This document shows, one piece after another, positions 7,061 through 15,146 of a DNA stretch of 64,000 nucleotides. The DNA comes from Pseudothauera nasutitermitis. GTDB taxonomy: Bacteria > Pseudomonadota > Gammaproteobacteria > Burkholderiales > Rhodocyclaceae. The DNA lies in NCBI RefSeq assembly GCF_004801295.1, contig NZ_SSOC01000001.1, forward strand, positions 682,001 to 746,000, given 5' to 3'. The position numbers and the translations under genes were made by a program. A model generated the notes under the pieces. It had not been told where the DNA came from. It saw only the letters and a program-made list of their open reading frames with translations, and did not search any database. Each line of letters starts with the position of its first letter. Within the stretch, counting starts at the first letter, position 1.

Positions 7061-8194
7061 TTGTCAAACATGCCTATCAAGATTGGTATACCCGCCGAAA
7101 CCGTCCCCGGCGAACGCCGTTTGCCGGTGGTGCCGGAGGTGGTCAGGAAATACCAGGACCTCGGCGCACAGGTGCTGATGCAGCCCGGCGCCGGCCTGCC
7201 GGCGCATTTCCGCGACGATGCCTTCGCCGGCGTGGCATTCGCCGCCGACGCGGCGGCGCTGTACGCCGAGGCCGACGTGCTGCTGTGCGTGCAGCCGCCC
7301 GCGCCCGAGTACCTCGCCGCGCTGAAGCCGGGCAGCGTGCTGCTGGGCATGCTGCAGCCCTGGGCCGACGCGGAGCGGGTGAAGCTGCTGCAGGAGAAGC
7401 GGATCACCGCCTTTGCCCTGGAACTGCTGCCGCGCATCACCCGCTCGCAATCGATGGACGCGCTCTCCAGCCAGGCCGCGGTGGCCGGCTACGAATGCGC
7501 GCTGATCGCCGCCGACCACAGCCCCAAGTTCTTCCCCATGCTCACCTACGCCGCGGGCACCATCCGCCCGGCCAAGGTGCTGGTGATCGGCGCCGGGGTG
7601 GCGGGCCTGCAGGCCATCGCCACCGCGCGGCGCATCGGTGCCATGGTGGAAGCCTACGACGTGCGCCCGGAAACCAGGGAGCAGGTCGAATCCCTCGGCG
7701 CCCGCTTCGTGGACACCGGTGTGTCGGCGGCCGGCAGCGGCGGCTACGCGCGTGAACTCACCGACGAGGAAAAGGCGCAGCAGGCGGAGCGTCTGGCGAA
7801 GGCGGTGGCCCAGTGCGACGCGCTGATCACCACCGCCGCGATTCCGGGCAAGAAAGCGCCGCGCATCGTCACCGCCGACATGATCGCGCGCATGAAACCG
7901 GGCGCGGTGGTCGTGGACATGGCCGCCGAGAGCGGCGGCAACGTGGAAGGCACGGTGCCCGGCGAGAAGATGTGGATCAACGACGTGCTGGTCATCGGCC
8001 CCACCCACATCGCCAGCCGCATGCCGGTGCATGCCTCGGAGATGTACGCCAGGAACCTGTTCAACTTCATCTCGCCCTTCATCCAGGACGGCGCGCTGGC
8101 GTTGGACTGGGAGGACGAAGTGATGGCCGGCTGCTGTCTCACCCACGCGGGCGAACTGCGCCACGCCGGGGTGAGGCAGGTTCTTGGACTCTGA
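7061..8194 (+). CDS. pntAA: NAD(P) transhydrogenase, alpha subunit 1 (soluble domain I)
   Basis: This is the NAD(H)-binding domain I of the proton-translocating transhydrogenase, which uses the proton gradient to move hydride between NADH and NADP+. The N-terminal alanine-dehydrogenase-like domain begins IKIGIPAETVPGERRLPVVPE, and the Rossmann fold shows VLVIGAGVAGLQAIATARRIGAMVEAYDVRPE. I chose the TTG at 7061 because AGGAG at 7049-7053 sits 7 nt before it; the ATG at 7070 is too far from that site. The alpha subunit is split, as in many proteobacteria. The membrane part follows 14 bp downstream. Confidence 0.95.
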   Translation: MSNMPIKIGIPAETVPGERRLPVVPEVVRKYQDLGAQVLMQPGAGLPAHFRDDAFAGVAFAADAAALYAEADVLLCVQPPAPEYLAALKPGSVLLGMLQPWADAERVKLLQEKRITAFALELLPRITRSQSMDALSSQAAVAGYECALIAADHSPKFFPMLTYAAGTIRPAKVLVIGAGVAGLQAIATARRIGAMVEAYDVRPETREQVESLGARFVDTGVSAAGSGGYARELTDEEKAQQAERLAKAVAQCDALITTAAIPGKKAPRIVTADMIARMKPGAVVVDMAAESGGNVEGTVPGEKMWINDVLVIGPTHIASRMPVHASEMYARNLFNFISPFIQDGALALDWEDEVMAGCCLTHAGELRHAGVRQVLGL

Positions 8195-8208
8195 CCGGAG
8201 AGACGCAC

Positions 8209-8523
8209 ATGGAAGGCTTTAGCGCACTCTACATCTTCATGCTGGCCGCGTTCACCGGGTACGAGGTGATCTCCCGCGTGCCGGTGATCCTGCACACGCC
8301 GCTGATGAGCGGTTCCAACTTCGTCCACGGCGTGGTGCTGGTGGGCGCCATGGTGGTGCTCGGCCATGCCGACCCGGAGAGCCCGCTGCAACTGGCGATC
8401 GGCTTCGTCGCGGTGTTCCTCGGCGCGGCCAACGCGGCCGGCGGCTATGTGGTTACCGAACGCATGCTGGCGATGTTCAAACCCGGCGGCGCCAAGGCCG
8501 CGGCCAAGGAGGGCGCGCAATGA
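8209..8523 (+). CDS. pntAB: NAD(P) transhydrogenase, alpha subunit 2 (membrane)
   Basis: The 104-residue membrane subunit supplies the first helices of domain II, with three to four hydrophobic segments: ALYIFMLAAFTGYEVISRVP, FVHGVVLVGAMVVLG and LAIGFVAVFLGAANAAGGYVVTERML. That last helix and the following R-M-L are strongly conserved in the family. Its stop overlaps the start of pntB in an ATGA arrangement (8520-8523), indicating translational coupling. Confidence 0.95.
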   Translation: MEGFSALYIFMLAAFTGYEVISRVPVILHTPLMSGSNFVHGVVLVGAMVVLGHADPESPLQLAIGFVAVFLGAANAAGGYVVTERMLAMFKPGGAKAAAKEGAQ

Positions 8524-9899
8524 CTGCCCAATGGTTTATCGACGCCTCCTATTTCGCCGTCGCGGTGGTGTTCATTCTCGGCCTGAAGGCCATGAGTTCG
8601 CCGGTGACGGCGCGCAAGGGCATCGTCTGGGCCGGGCTGGCGATGATTGTTGCCACCCTGGTCACCTTTGCCACCCCGGGCATGCAGAACTTCGACCTGA
8701 TGATCCTCGCCATCGTGCTGGGCGGGGCGCTGGCCTGGTGGAGCGGCCGCGTGGTCAGGATGACCGACATGCCGCAGATGGTGGCGATCTACAACGGCAT
8801 GGGCGGCGGTGCAGCGGCGGCCATCGCGGCGCTGGAGTTCGCCCGTGGCGAGGTGCATGGCACCGTGGTCACCACGCTGGCGGTGCTGGGCGCGCTGATC
8901 GGCTCGGTGGCGTTTTCCGGCTCGTGCATCGCCTTTGCCAAGCTGCAGGGCATCATGAAGAAAGCCTGGCGGCTGCCGGCACAGAACGTGGTGAACATCG
9001 TGCTGGCGCTCGCCGCGCTGGTACTGGGCGGCACGATCGTGGCCGCGGGGGAGGTGAAGGGCGAACTCATCGTCGCCTTCTTCATCCTCGCGCTACTGCT
9101 CGGCGCCATCCTCACCAGCCCCATCGGCGGGGCCGACATGCCGGTGGTGATTTCGCTGCTGAACGCCTTCACCGGCCTGGCCGTGGGTTTCGAAGGCTAC
9201 GTGCTGGGCAACCCGGCGCTGATCGTCGCGGGCATCGTGGTGGGCGCCTCGGGCACGCTGCTCACCCAGTTGATGGCGAAGGCGATGAACCGGCCGATCT
9301 CCAACGTGCTGTTCACTCCGATCAGCGGCGCGGCGTCCGGCGGCGGAGAGGCGATCGAAGGCAGCATGAAGGAATTCTCCGCGCTGGATGCGGCCTCGGT
9401 GATGCGCTATGCCTCCAAGGTCGTGATCGTGCCCGGCTACGGCATGGCGGTGGCCGGGGCCCAGCACAAGGTCTGGGAGATGGCGCAGTTGCTGGAAGAA
9501 GGCGGGGTGGAGGTGGCCTTCGCCATCCATCCGGTGGCCGGGCGCATGCCGGGACACATGAACGTGCTGCTGGCCGAGGCCGGGGTGCCCTACGACAAGA
9601 TCTTCGATCTGGAGGAGATCAACGCCGAGTTCCCGCAGGCGGACGTGGCGCTGGTGATCGGGGCCAACGACGTGGTCAATCCGGTGGCGCGCACCGACAA
9701 GACCAGCCCGATCTACGGCATGCCGATTCTGAACGTGGATCAGGCGCACAACGTCATCGTCGTGAAGCGCGGCAAGGGAGCGGGTTATTCCGGCATCGAG
9801 AACGCGCTGTTCTACAAGGACAACTGCCGCATGCTGTACGGCAGCGCGCAGCAGGCCATCGCCGAGGTCATCACCCACATCAAGGCGCTGGAGGCCTGA
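8520..9899 (+). CDS. pntB: NAD(P) transhydrogenase, beta subunit
   Basis: The 459-residue beta subunit carries the remaining membrane helices of domain II and the soluble NADP(H)-binding domain III. The membrane part includes GGADMPVVISLLNAFTGLAVGFEGYVLGNPALIVAG. Domain III starts near residue 290 with VIVPGYGMAVAGAQHKVWEMAQLLEEGGVEVAFAIHPVAGRMPGHMNVLLAEAGVPYD and contains the GANDVVNPVARTDKTSPIYGMPIL loop. Together the three genes form one complete operon; the product generates NADPH. Confidence 0.97.
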   Translation: MTAQWFIDASYFAVAVVFILGLKAMSSPVTARKGIVWAGLAMIVATLVTFATPGMQNFDLMILAIVLGGALAWWSGRVVRMTDMPQMVAIYNGMGGGAAAAIAALEFARGEVHGTVVTTLAVLGALIGSVAFSGSCIAFAKLQGIMKKAWRLPAQNVVNIVLALAALVLGGTIVAAGEVKGELIVAFFILALLLGAILTSPIGGADMPVVISLLNAFTGLAVGFEGYVLGNPALIVAGIVVGASGTLLTQLMAKAMNRPISNVLFTPISGAASGGGEAIEGSMKEFSALDAASVMRYASKVVIVPGYGMAVAGAQHKVWEMAQLLEEGGVEVAFAIHPVAGRMPGHMNVLLAEAGVPYDKIFDLEEINAEFPQADVALVIGANDVVNPVARTDKTSPIYGMPILNVDQAHNVIVVKRGKGAGYSGIENALFYKDNCRMLYGSAQQAIAEVITHIKALEA

Positions 9900-10118
9900 G
9901 CGGGCGGCGCGAAGGCACCCGATTGCCGGGCCGATGACTCAGAACACAGGAACAGGGGGCAAGACGACAAGCCTGGAAGCATCGGCTGGACGAGGCGGAA
10001 CGACGGGCGGCCGATCTGGTGACGCTCGTGCAGCCGCTCGAATCCAGGGCACGGCAGGCCGAGCGTGAACTTCGGACCGCGCACAACCCCCGTGCGCGAG
10101 TTTCCCGGTGAGCGCGGC

Positions 10119-10799
10119 TCAGGTTTCGGCCCAGAGTTGCAGCAGCTTGTGGTAGTGCCCCACCAGCGCGACGGTTTCGGCGGTTTCACCGACTTGGGCG
10201 CGCAGCTTCTGGATGTTCATGTCGAGCTCGAAGAGCATGTGGCGCTTCCAGTCGTCGCGCACCATGCTTTGCGTCCATAGGAAGGACGCGAGGCGAGCAC
10301 CCTTGGTGACGGGTTCCACCCGGTGCAGGCTGGTCGATGCGTAGACGATGGCGTCACCCGCTGGAAGTTTGGCTTCGTGGGTGCCGTAGGTATCCTCGAT
10401 GACCAGATCGCCGCCCTCGTACTCGTCCGGGTCGGAAAAGAGAACAGTGGTGGATACGTCGGTGCGCACCGGCATGCGGCTACCGTGCGCATAGCGGATG
10501 GCATTGTCGATGTGATTGCCGTAATGCCCCCCGTCCTCGTAGCGGTTGAAGAAGGGCGGCAGAATACACTTGGGCAGTGCGGCGGAGAAAAACAGCGGAT
10601 TGCGCAGCAATGCCTCCGTGACGATTTCGCGTAGGCGCGCGATCGTCGGGGTGTTTTCCGCCAACTGGCGGTTGCGCTTGACCAGGGCGGCCTGGCCGCC
10701 GGCGGTGGTCAGACCGTCCTCCCATTGCGCGGCGGCGAGCAGGGCGCGGCATTCGGCCAGTTCTTCCGGGGTCAGTAGCCCGGGAATATGGAGCATCAT
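10119..10799 (-). CDS. piuC: PKHD-type Fe(II)/2-oxoglutarate-dependent hydroxylase (PiuC/YbiX)
   Basis: The 226-residue protein starts MMLHIPGLLTPEELAECRALL and has the double-stranded beta-helix iron site: HGSRMPVRTDVSTTVLFSDPDEYEGGDL, with the His-x-Asp pair nearer the N-terminus in GGHYGNHIDNAIRY, and the distal His and the 2-oxoglutarate Arg in SLHRVEPVTKGARLASF. PiuC/YbiX proteins are regularly encoded beside TonB-dependent receptors of the Fiu/PiuA type, as here, and may modify a catecholate-type siderophore or its receptor environment. It is the second gene after the receptor; a strong hairpin lies between them. Two adjacent ATGs (10799, 10796) are possible starts. Confidence 0.93.
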   Translation of the reverse strand: MMLHIPGLLTPEELAECRALLAAAQWEDGLTTAGGQAALVKRNRQLAENTPTIARLREIVTEALLRNPLFFSAALPKCILPPFFNRYEDGGHYGNHIDNAIRYAHGSRMPVRTDVSTTVLFSDPDEYEGGDLVIEDTYGTHEAKLPAGDAIVYASTSLHRVEPVTKGARLASFLWTQSMVRDDWKRHMLFELDMNIQKLRAQVGETAETVALVGHYHKLLQLWAET

Positions 10800-10861
10800 C
10801 GGTGTCGATTCCAGAAAGGCTGGCTGGAGGAACCGGATTGCGTCCCGCCAGCCAGATGTTC

Positions 10862-10879
10862 CCGGGGGCATGCCCCCGG
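10862..10879. terminator. 18-bp perfect palindrome between receptor and piuC
   Basis: CCGGGGGCATGCCCCCGG is fully self-complementary and lies 12 bp downstream of the receptor stop and 63 bp before the piuC start on the minus strand. It could form a very stable hairpin, acting as a partial terminator or as a 3' mRNA stabiliser for the receptor message. There is no T-tract. Confidence 0.5.
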
Positions 10880-10890
10880 AAGCGGATGGG

Positions 10891-13035
10891 TCAGAACCGG
10901 AAGTTCGCGGTCAGTTCGGCCGAGCGGCCGGGGGCGACGTTGGCGAACAGACCGACATGGGACGCATCGTAGATGGTCTCATCGGTCACGTTGAGGACGT
11001 TCAGGCGCAGGTCGATGTTCTTGCTGACCTTGTAGCCGAGCATCGCGTCGTAGCGCCAGTAAGAATCCACGCTGATGGTGTTGGCGTCGTTCATGTAACG
11101 CTTGTCCATGTAGTTGGCCCCGCCGCCGACCGTCCAGCGGTCGTTGAGGGCGTAGGTGGTCCACAGGGTGAAGCTGTTCGGCGCGACGAACTTCGACCGA
11201 TTGCCGTCGTTGGCTCCGCTGCCGCCGGCCTTGACCACCTTGGCGTCGAGATAGGTGTAGCCGGCCCAGATCGACCAGGCGTCGGTGATCTGGCCGGTGG
11301 CGCCGATCTCGAAGCCGTTCACCCGCTGGTCGCCGGCGAGGACGACATCGCCGCTGACCGGGTCGGTGACGCGGGCGTTGGTTTTCTCGATGCGGAAGAC
11401 GGCGGCGGTCAGCGACAGCCGGCGGTCGAGCAGATCCCATTTCGTGCCCAGTTCCCAGCTGCGGTTCTTCTCCGGGTCGAGATCGCTCTTGTTGCCGTTC
11501 AGGTTGCCGGCGCCGGCGCCGTCGGCCCCGCCGGACTGGGTATTTTCGCCAGAGGGGTTGGAGGAGGTGGCGTAGGTCAGATAGATGCTGCCGTAGGACA
11601 CCGGCTTATAGACGACTCCCGCCTGGTAGTTCCACATCTGGCTGGAAGACCGGGCGCCGCTGGCAACGCGGTTTTCCACGTCGTAGTCGTCGTAGCGCAG
11701 GCCGAGGTTCACATCCCACTGCGGGTTCAGCGCGATGGTGTCGAAGAGGTAGGCCGCGAGGACATCGGTGCGGAACCTGCTGGAGACCCGGCCGTTGCCG
11801 CGCCCGACCGTCCAGCCGCCGGCGTAGGGGTCCGGGTTGTGCAGACTGCCGTTGGTGTTGTTGCCAGTGTATTTGTTCCGGTTGGTGATGGTTTCCCGGC
11901 TGATTTCCAGGCCGGCGGCGAAGCTGTGCTTGAATCCGCCCAGCTCGAAGCTGCCGAACAGGTCGGTCTGGTTGATGAATGAGCGGTTTTCCACGTAGCG
12001 GCTGCGGAAGTCGTTGCCGACCATGCCACTCTGCTCCTGCGCCACATTGCGGAAGACCGGCCGGCCCATGATGTAGTCCTGCATGGTTTCCGCGTAGCGC
12101 AGGGTGTTGCGCAGCGTCACCGCGTCGCTGAAATCATGTTCGACGCCGAGGGTGGCGATGTCGGCGGTGGTCTTGCGGAAATCGCGGTCGGCATGGCTGT
12201 AGAAGTTTTCGCGCTTGACCTTGGCCGGCTTCATGGTAATCAGCGACACCGGGTGGCCCTGATCGGGAATGTCGTCGGTCTTCAGGTGGTAATAGCTCGC
12301 CGTCACGCGGGTCGGGCCGGACAGACCCCAGGTGACGGTGGGCGCGATGCCCCAGCGGCTGACCTCGGCCACGTCGCGGCCGGCGACGTCGGCATCGTGT
12401 TTCATCGCGTTCAGGCGGACGGCGATGTCCGGCTCGGCGAAATAGCGGTTGACGTCCACCGTCGTGCGCCGGAGCTTGTCGGTGCCCAGGGTGACGCTGC
12501 CGGCGGTGAAGTCTTCCTTGCGCGCCGTCTTGCTGGCCAGATTGATGCTGCCGCCGGTCGAGCCGGTGCCGGAATAGGCAGAGCCCGGTCCCTTGACGAT
12601 TTCGATGCTTTCGACGTTGAAGGCTTCGTGGGAGGCGCGGCCGAGGTCGCGCAGGCCGTCGATCTGGATGTCGGTGCCGGCCTCGAAGCCACGGATGAAG
12701 GGTCGGTCGCCCAGCGGTGTGCCGCCTTCGCCGGCGCCCAGGGTGACGCCGGGCGTGGTGCGCAGCACTTCGGTCAGCGAGGTGGCGCCGCGTTCGCGCA
12801 TCAGTTCCTCGGTGATGATGGTGACCGATTTCGGGGTTTCCAGCAGCGGCGCGGTGAATTTCGGCGAAGAGCCGAATTCTTCGACATAAGGGCGCGGGGC
12901 CGGCGCGGTGACTTCGACCGGTGGAAGGGTTGTCGCTGCGCCCTGGGCGAGCGCGGTATTCGTGCCGGCGCACGTGAGCGCCAGCGCGATTGGCGTAACG
13001 GGGAAAGCTCGGTGGCGACGCTTGGAGACAATCAT
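10891..13035 (-). CDS. TonB-dependent siderophore receptor (Fiu/PiuA-like)
   Basis: This 714-residue outer-membrane receptor imports an iron-siderophore complex with energy from TonB. It has a signal peptide (cleavage likely after the TNTALAQ region), a TonB-box-like stretch TLPPVEVTA, a plug domain with TPKSVTIITEELMRERGATSLTEVLRTTPGV, RGF and the VEIVKGPGSAYSGTGSTGGSINL segment, and a 22-strand barrel ending with AELTANFRF and its terminal Phe. Neighbouring piuC suggests a catecholate siderophore; the exact ligand is not visible. Upstream are a possible Fur-type site and three phased TGTTTT repeats next to a response-regulator gene. Confidence 0.94.
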   Translation of the reverse strand: MIVSKRRHRAFPVTPIALALTCAGTNTALAQGAATTLPPVEVTAPAPRPYVEEFGSSPKFTAPLLETPKSVTIITEELMRERGATSLTEVLRTTPGVTLGAGEGGTPLGDRPFIRGFEAGTDIQIDGLRDLGRASHEAFNVESIEIVKGPGSAYSGTGSTGGSINLASKTARKEDFTAGSVTLGTDKLRRTTVDVNRYFAEPDIAVRLNAMKHDADVAGRDVAEVSRWGIAPTVTWGLSGPTRVTASYYHLKTDDIPDQGHPVSLITMKPAKVKRENFYSHADRDFRKTTADIATLGVEHDFSDAVTLRNTLRYAETMQDYIMGRPVFRNVAQEQSGMVGNDFRSRYVENRSFINQTDLFGSFELGGFKHSFAAGLEISRETITNRNKYTGNNTNGSLHNPDPYAGGWTVGRGNGRVSSRFRTDVLAAYLFDTIALNPQWDVNLGLRYDDYDVENRVASGARSSSQMWNYQAGVVYKPVSYGSIYLTYATSSNPSGENTQSGGADGAGAGNLNGNKSDLDPEKNRSWELGTKWDLLDRRLSLTAAVFRIEKTNARVTDPVSGDVVLAGDQRVNGFEIGATGQITDAWSIWAGYTYLDAKVVKAGGSGANDGNRSKFVAPNSFTLWTTYALNDRWTVGGGANYMDKRYMNDANTISVDSYWRYDAMLGYKVSKNIDLRLNVLNVTDETIYDASHVGLFANVAPGRSAELTANFRF

Positions 13036-13136
13036 CTCGGAAATCCTTCCATGGCAATAAAAGAAAAATCCGGATTCCGGAGTGCAGAGAAAGCTTCCTT
13101 TGCCGGAATCAAGGAATTAAAATTCCCGTCTGGCGG

Positions 13137-13156
13137 GAATAAGAATCGTACTCATT
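13137..13156 (+). promoter_or_regulatory. Candidate iron-regulated operator containing GAATAAGAAT
   Basis: The segment GAATAAGAATCGTACTCATT lies about 100 bp upstream of the receptor start. It matches the Fur consensus only loosely, by about 10 of 19 positions. Its first ten bases recur in the same relative orientation and at a similar distance upstream of the fbp operon. Confidence 0.35.
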
Positions 13157-13182
13157 GATCTTGTCTCTAATTTGCCGGCGCA

Positions 13183-13212
13183 TGTTTTGTATTGTTTTAA
13201 TGTGTTTTGATG
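13183..13212 (+). promoter_or_regulatory. Three 10-bp-phased TGTTTT direct repeats
   Basis: TGTTTT occurs at 13183, 13193 and 13203, followed by GTAT, AATG and GATG. An exact 10-bp repeat period puts the sites on one face of the helix, as in operators of OmpR/PhoB-type regulators. The repeats are 41 bp before the start of such a regulator gene and about 150 bp from the divergent receptor gene, so either or both could be controlled. Confidence 0.55.
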
Positions 13213-13252
13213 TGCCGTAATCAAGAATGAAATTTTCTTTTGAAAGATACAA

Positions 13253-14020
13253 ATGACACATTCAGGCAAGATTCTTATCGTCGATGACCATCCGGATATA
13301 CGCGAATCGCTGACGGAATATCTGCACAACTACGGATTCGCGGTAACGAGTGCGGCGGACGGCGTGGAAATGCGCAGTCTGCTCGGCAGCACACGCTTTG
13401 ATCTGATCGTGCTCGACGTCATGCTTCCTGGGGAAGATGGTCTGTCGTTGTGCCGCTATGTGTCCGAATGCCATCGGATTCCGGTGATTCTGCTGACGGC
13501 GATGAGTGAGCAGGACGACCGGATCGTCGGGCTGGAAATCGGCGCGGACGATTACGTGGTCAAACCTTTCAGCCCGCGTGAACTCGTTGCCCGTATCAAG
13601 ATCGTATTGCGGCGCACACGCATGGCTGCCGTGGGGACATCGACGGCCGAACAGCTCCCCCGGACGCGCGAAACCGGTGAATCCTCGGCGAGAGTCTGCT
13701 ACGTGTTCGAAGGATGGAAGCTCGACATGCGGCGTCGAAAGCTGTGCAACAAAGAGGGGGAGATCATGGCGCTCAGTACGGGCGAACTTCGTATCTTGAG
13801 TGTGCTGGTTGAACACCCCAATGTGGTTTTGAGCCGAAACCGCCTGCTCGATCTGACCGGACGCGGTATCGGTATCGGCGTGTTCGACCGGAGCATCGAT
13901 ACCTTGATCAGCCGTCTGCGCAAGAAACTGGAGGTCGATCCCGCGGCGCCGGCACTGATCCAGACAGTGTATGGGGAGGGTTACGTGTTCGCCGCGAACG
14001 TCGCGGTTGTTCCGGCCTGA
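13253..14020 (+). CDS. OmpR/TorR-like response regulator without adjacent kinase
   Basis: The 255-residue protein has a receiver domain (acidic pair D11-D12, phosphorylation site D55 in LIVLDVMLPGEDG, switch T in ILLTAMSE, and K in YVVKPFSP) and a C-terminal winged helix of the OmpR type (LSTGELRILSVLVEHPNVVLSRNRLLDL, then FDRSIDTLISRLRKKLE and TVYGEGYVF). The linker is longer than usual and contains a charged, proline-poor stretch. No kinase is adjacent in the same direction; the nearest kinase has its own regulator at 16487-17203. Divergent orientation to the receptor gene suggests control of siderophore uptake. Phased TGTTTT repeats upstream are its probable operator. Confidence 0.92.
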   Translation: MTHSGKILIVDDHPDIRESLTEYLHNYGFAVTSAADGVEMRSLLGSTRFDLIVLDVMLPGEDGLSLCRYVSECHRIPVILLTAMSEQDDRIVGLEIGADDYVVKPFSPRELVARIKIVLRRTRMAAVGTSTAEQLPRTRETGESSARVCYVFEGWKLDMRRRKLCNKEGEIMALSTGELRILSVLVEHPNVVLSRNRLLDLTGRGIGIGVFDRSIDTLISRLRKKLEVDPAAPALIQTVYGEGYVFAANVAVVPA

Positions 14021-14027
14021 ATCTGCT

Positions 14028-15143
14028 TCAGTCCCGGCGGGGCGCCGGGGCCAGCAAATCGCGCGAGATGTCGGCCAGGGTACGGCAGCCGGTCAGCGCC
14101 ATGGCGATTTCCAGTTCGTCGCGCAGCAGGCGGATCACGTGGGCGACCCCCAGAGGACCGGCGGCGGCCAGGCCGTACAGCCAGGCGCGGCCGATCATCA
14201 CCGCGCGGGCGCCGAGGGCCAGTGCCTTGAGCACGTCGGTGCCCCGGCGGATGCCGCCATCCATCAGCACCACCAGGCGATCGCCGACGGCGTCGGCGAT
14301 GGGGGGCAGGGCGTCGATCGCCGATGCCAGGGTGTCGAGCGTGCGCCCCCCGTGGTTGGACACGACGATGCCGTCGGCGCCGGCTTCCAGGGCGCGGCGG
14401 GCGTCCTGCACGCTGAGGATGCCTTTCAGGATCAGCGGCAGGCGGGTGGCCGAACGCAGTGCCTCGATGTCGTTCCAGGTCGGCGCGTGGGTCATCAGAC
14501 GGTCGAACACCGCACTTTCGCCGGGAGCGAGCGGCGCCGATGGTGTGGCCGGCATGCCCTGCAGGTTGACGGCCCCGATGCCGGCCGGCAGGTGGAAGCC
14601 GGCACGCTGTTCGCGGTTGCGCACGCCGGCGATGGGGGCGTCCACGGTGACGACCAGGGCCTGATAGCCGGCCGCCTCGGCGCGCCGCACCAGATCCATC
14701 GTGAAGGCGCGGTCGGGCTGCGGGTAGAGCTGGAACCACAGCGGCGCCCGGGTCTGGCGGGCGATGTGCTCGATCCGGCAACTGGCCAGCGTGCTGACCA
14801 CCATGCCGGCATCGAGCGCGTCGGCGGCCTGGGCCGTGGCCAGTTCGCCATCCGGATGGGCGAGTTTCTGGTAGGCCACCGGCGCGAGCAGGATGGGGTG
14901 GGCGAAGGTCTGGCCGAACAGTTCCAGGCGGGTGTGGCCGCCGCGCACGTCGGCCAGCACCCGGCTCTGGAGGCGCAGGCGGTCGAACGCGGCGGCGTTG
15001 TCCTGCCAGGTGAGTTCATCGGCGGCGCCGCTGGAGATGTAGGCCCAGGCATTGTCGTCGAGGCGGACGCGGGCATGAGGCGGATAGTCGGCGGCGGCGG
15101 CGACGTCGCGCGGGATGGCGGAGAGCGGTGGCAATAGGTTCAT
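14028..15143 (-). CDS. FMN-dependent alpha-hydroxy-acid oxidase/dehydrogenase
   Basis: The 371-residue enzyme belongs to the glycolate oxidase/L-lactate dehydrogenase family, which oxidises 2-hydroxy acids with FMN. The TIM-barrel motifs are LLAPVAYQKLAHPDGELATAQAA, the LILKGILSVQDARRALEAGADGIVVSNHGGRTLD segment with the catalytic histidine, and the phosphate-binding VLMDGGIRRGTDVLKALALGARAVMIGR. Oxidase or quinone-linked dehydrogenase activity cannot be separated by eye; the substrate is probably lactate or a related acid. It converges with the response regulator gene (7 bp gap) and is 3 bp downstream of the sensor-kinase gene on the same strand, so it may belong to that operon. Confidence 0.9.
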   Translation of the reverse strand: MNLLPPLSAIPRDVAAAADYPPHARVRLDDNAWAYISSGAADELTWQDNAAAFDRLRLQSRVLADVRGGHTRLELFGQTFAHPILLAPVAYQKLAHPDGELATAQAADALDAGMVVSTLASCRIEHIARQTRAPLWFQLYPQPDRAFTMDLVRRAEAAGYQALVVTVDAPIAGVRNREQRAGFHLPAGIGAVNLQGMPATPSAPLAPGESAVFDRLMTHAPTWNDIEALRSATRLPLILKGILSVQDARRALEAGADGIVVSNHGGRTLDTLASAIDALPPIADAVGDRLVVLMDGGIRRGTDVLKALALGARAVMIGRAWLYGLAAAGPLGVAHVIRLLRDELEIAMALTGCRTLADISRDLLAPAPRRD

Positions 15144-15146
15144 GGA

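Noticed and set aside
9930-10118. Possible gene remnant between pntB and piuC, with an amphipathic helical stretch beginning KHRLDEAERRAADLV
   Set aside because: Too short, no start with ribosome-binding site and no recognisable family; could be chance in high-GC DNA.
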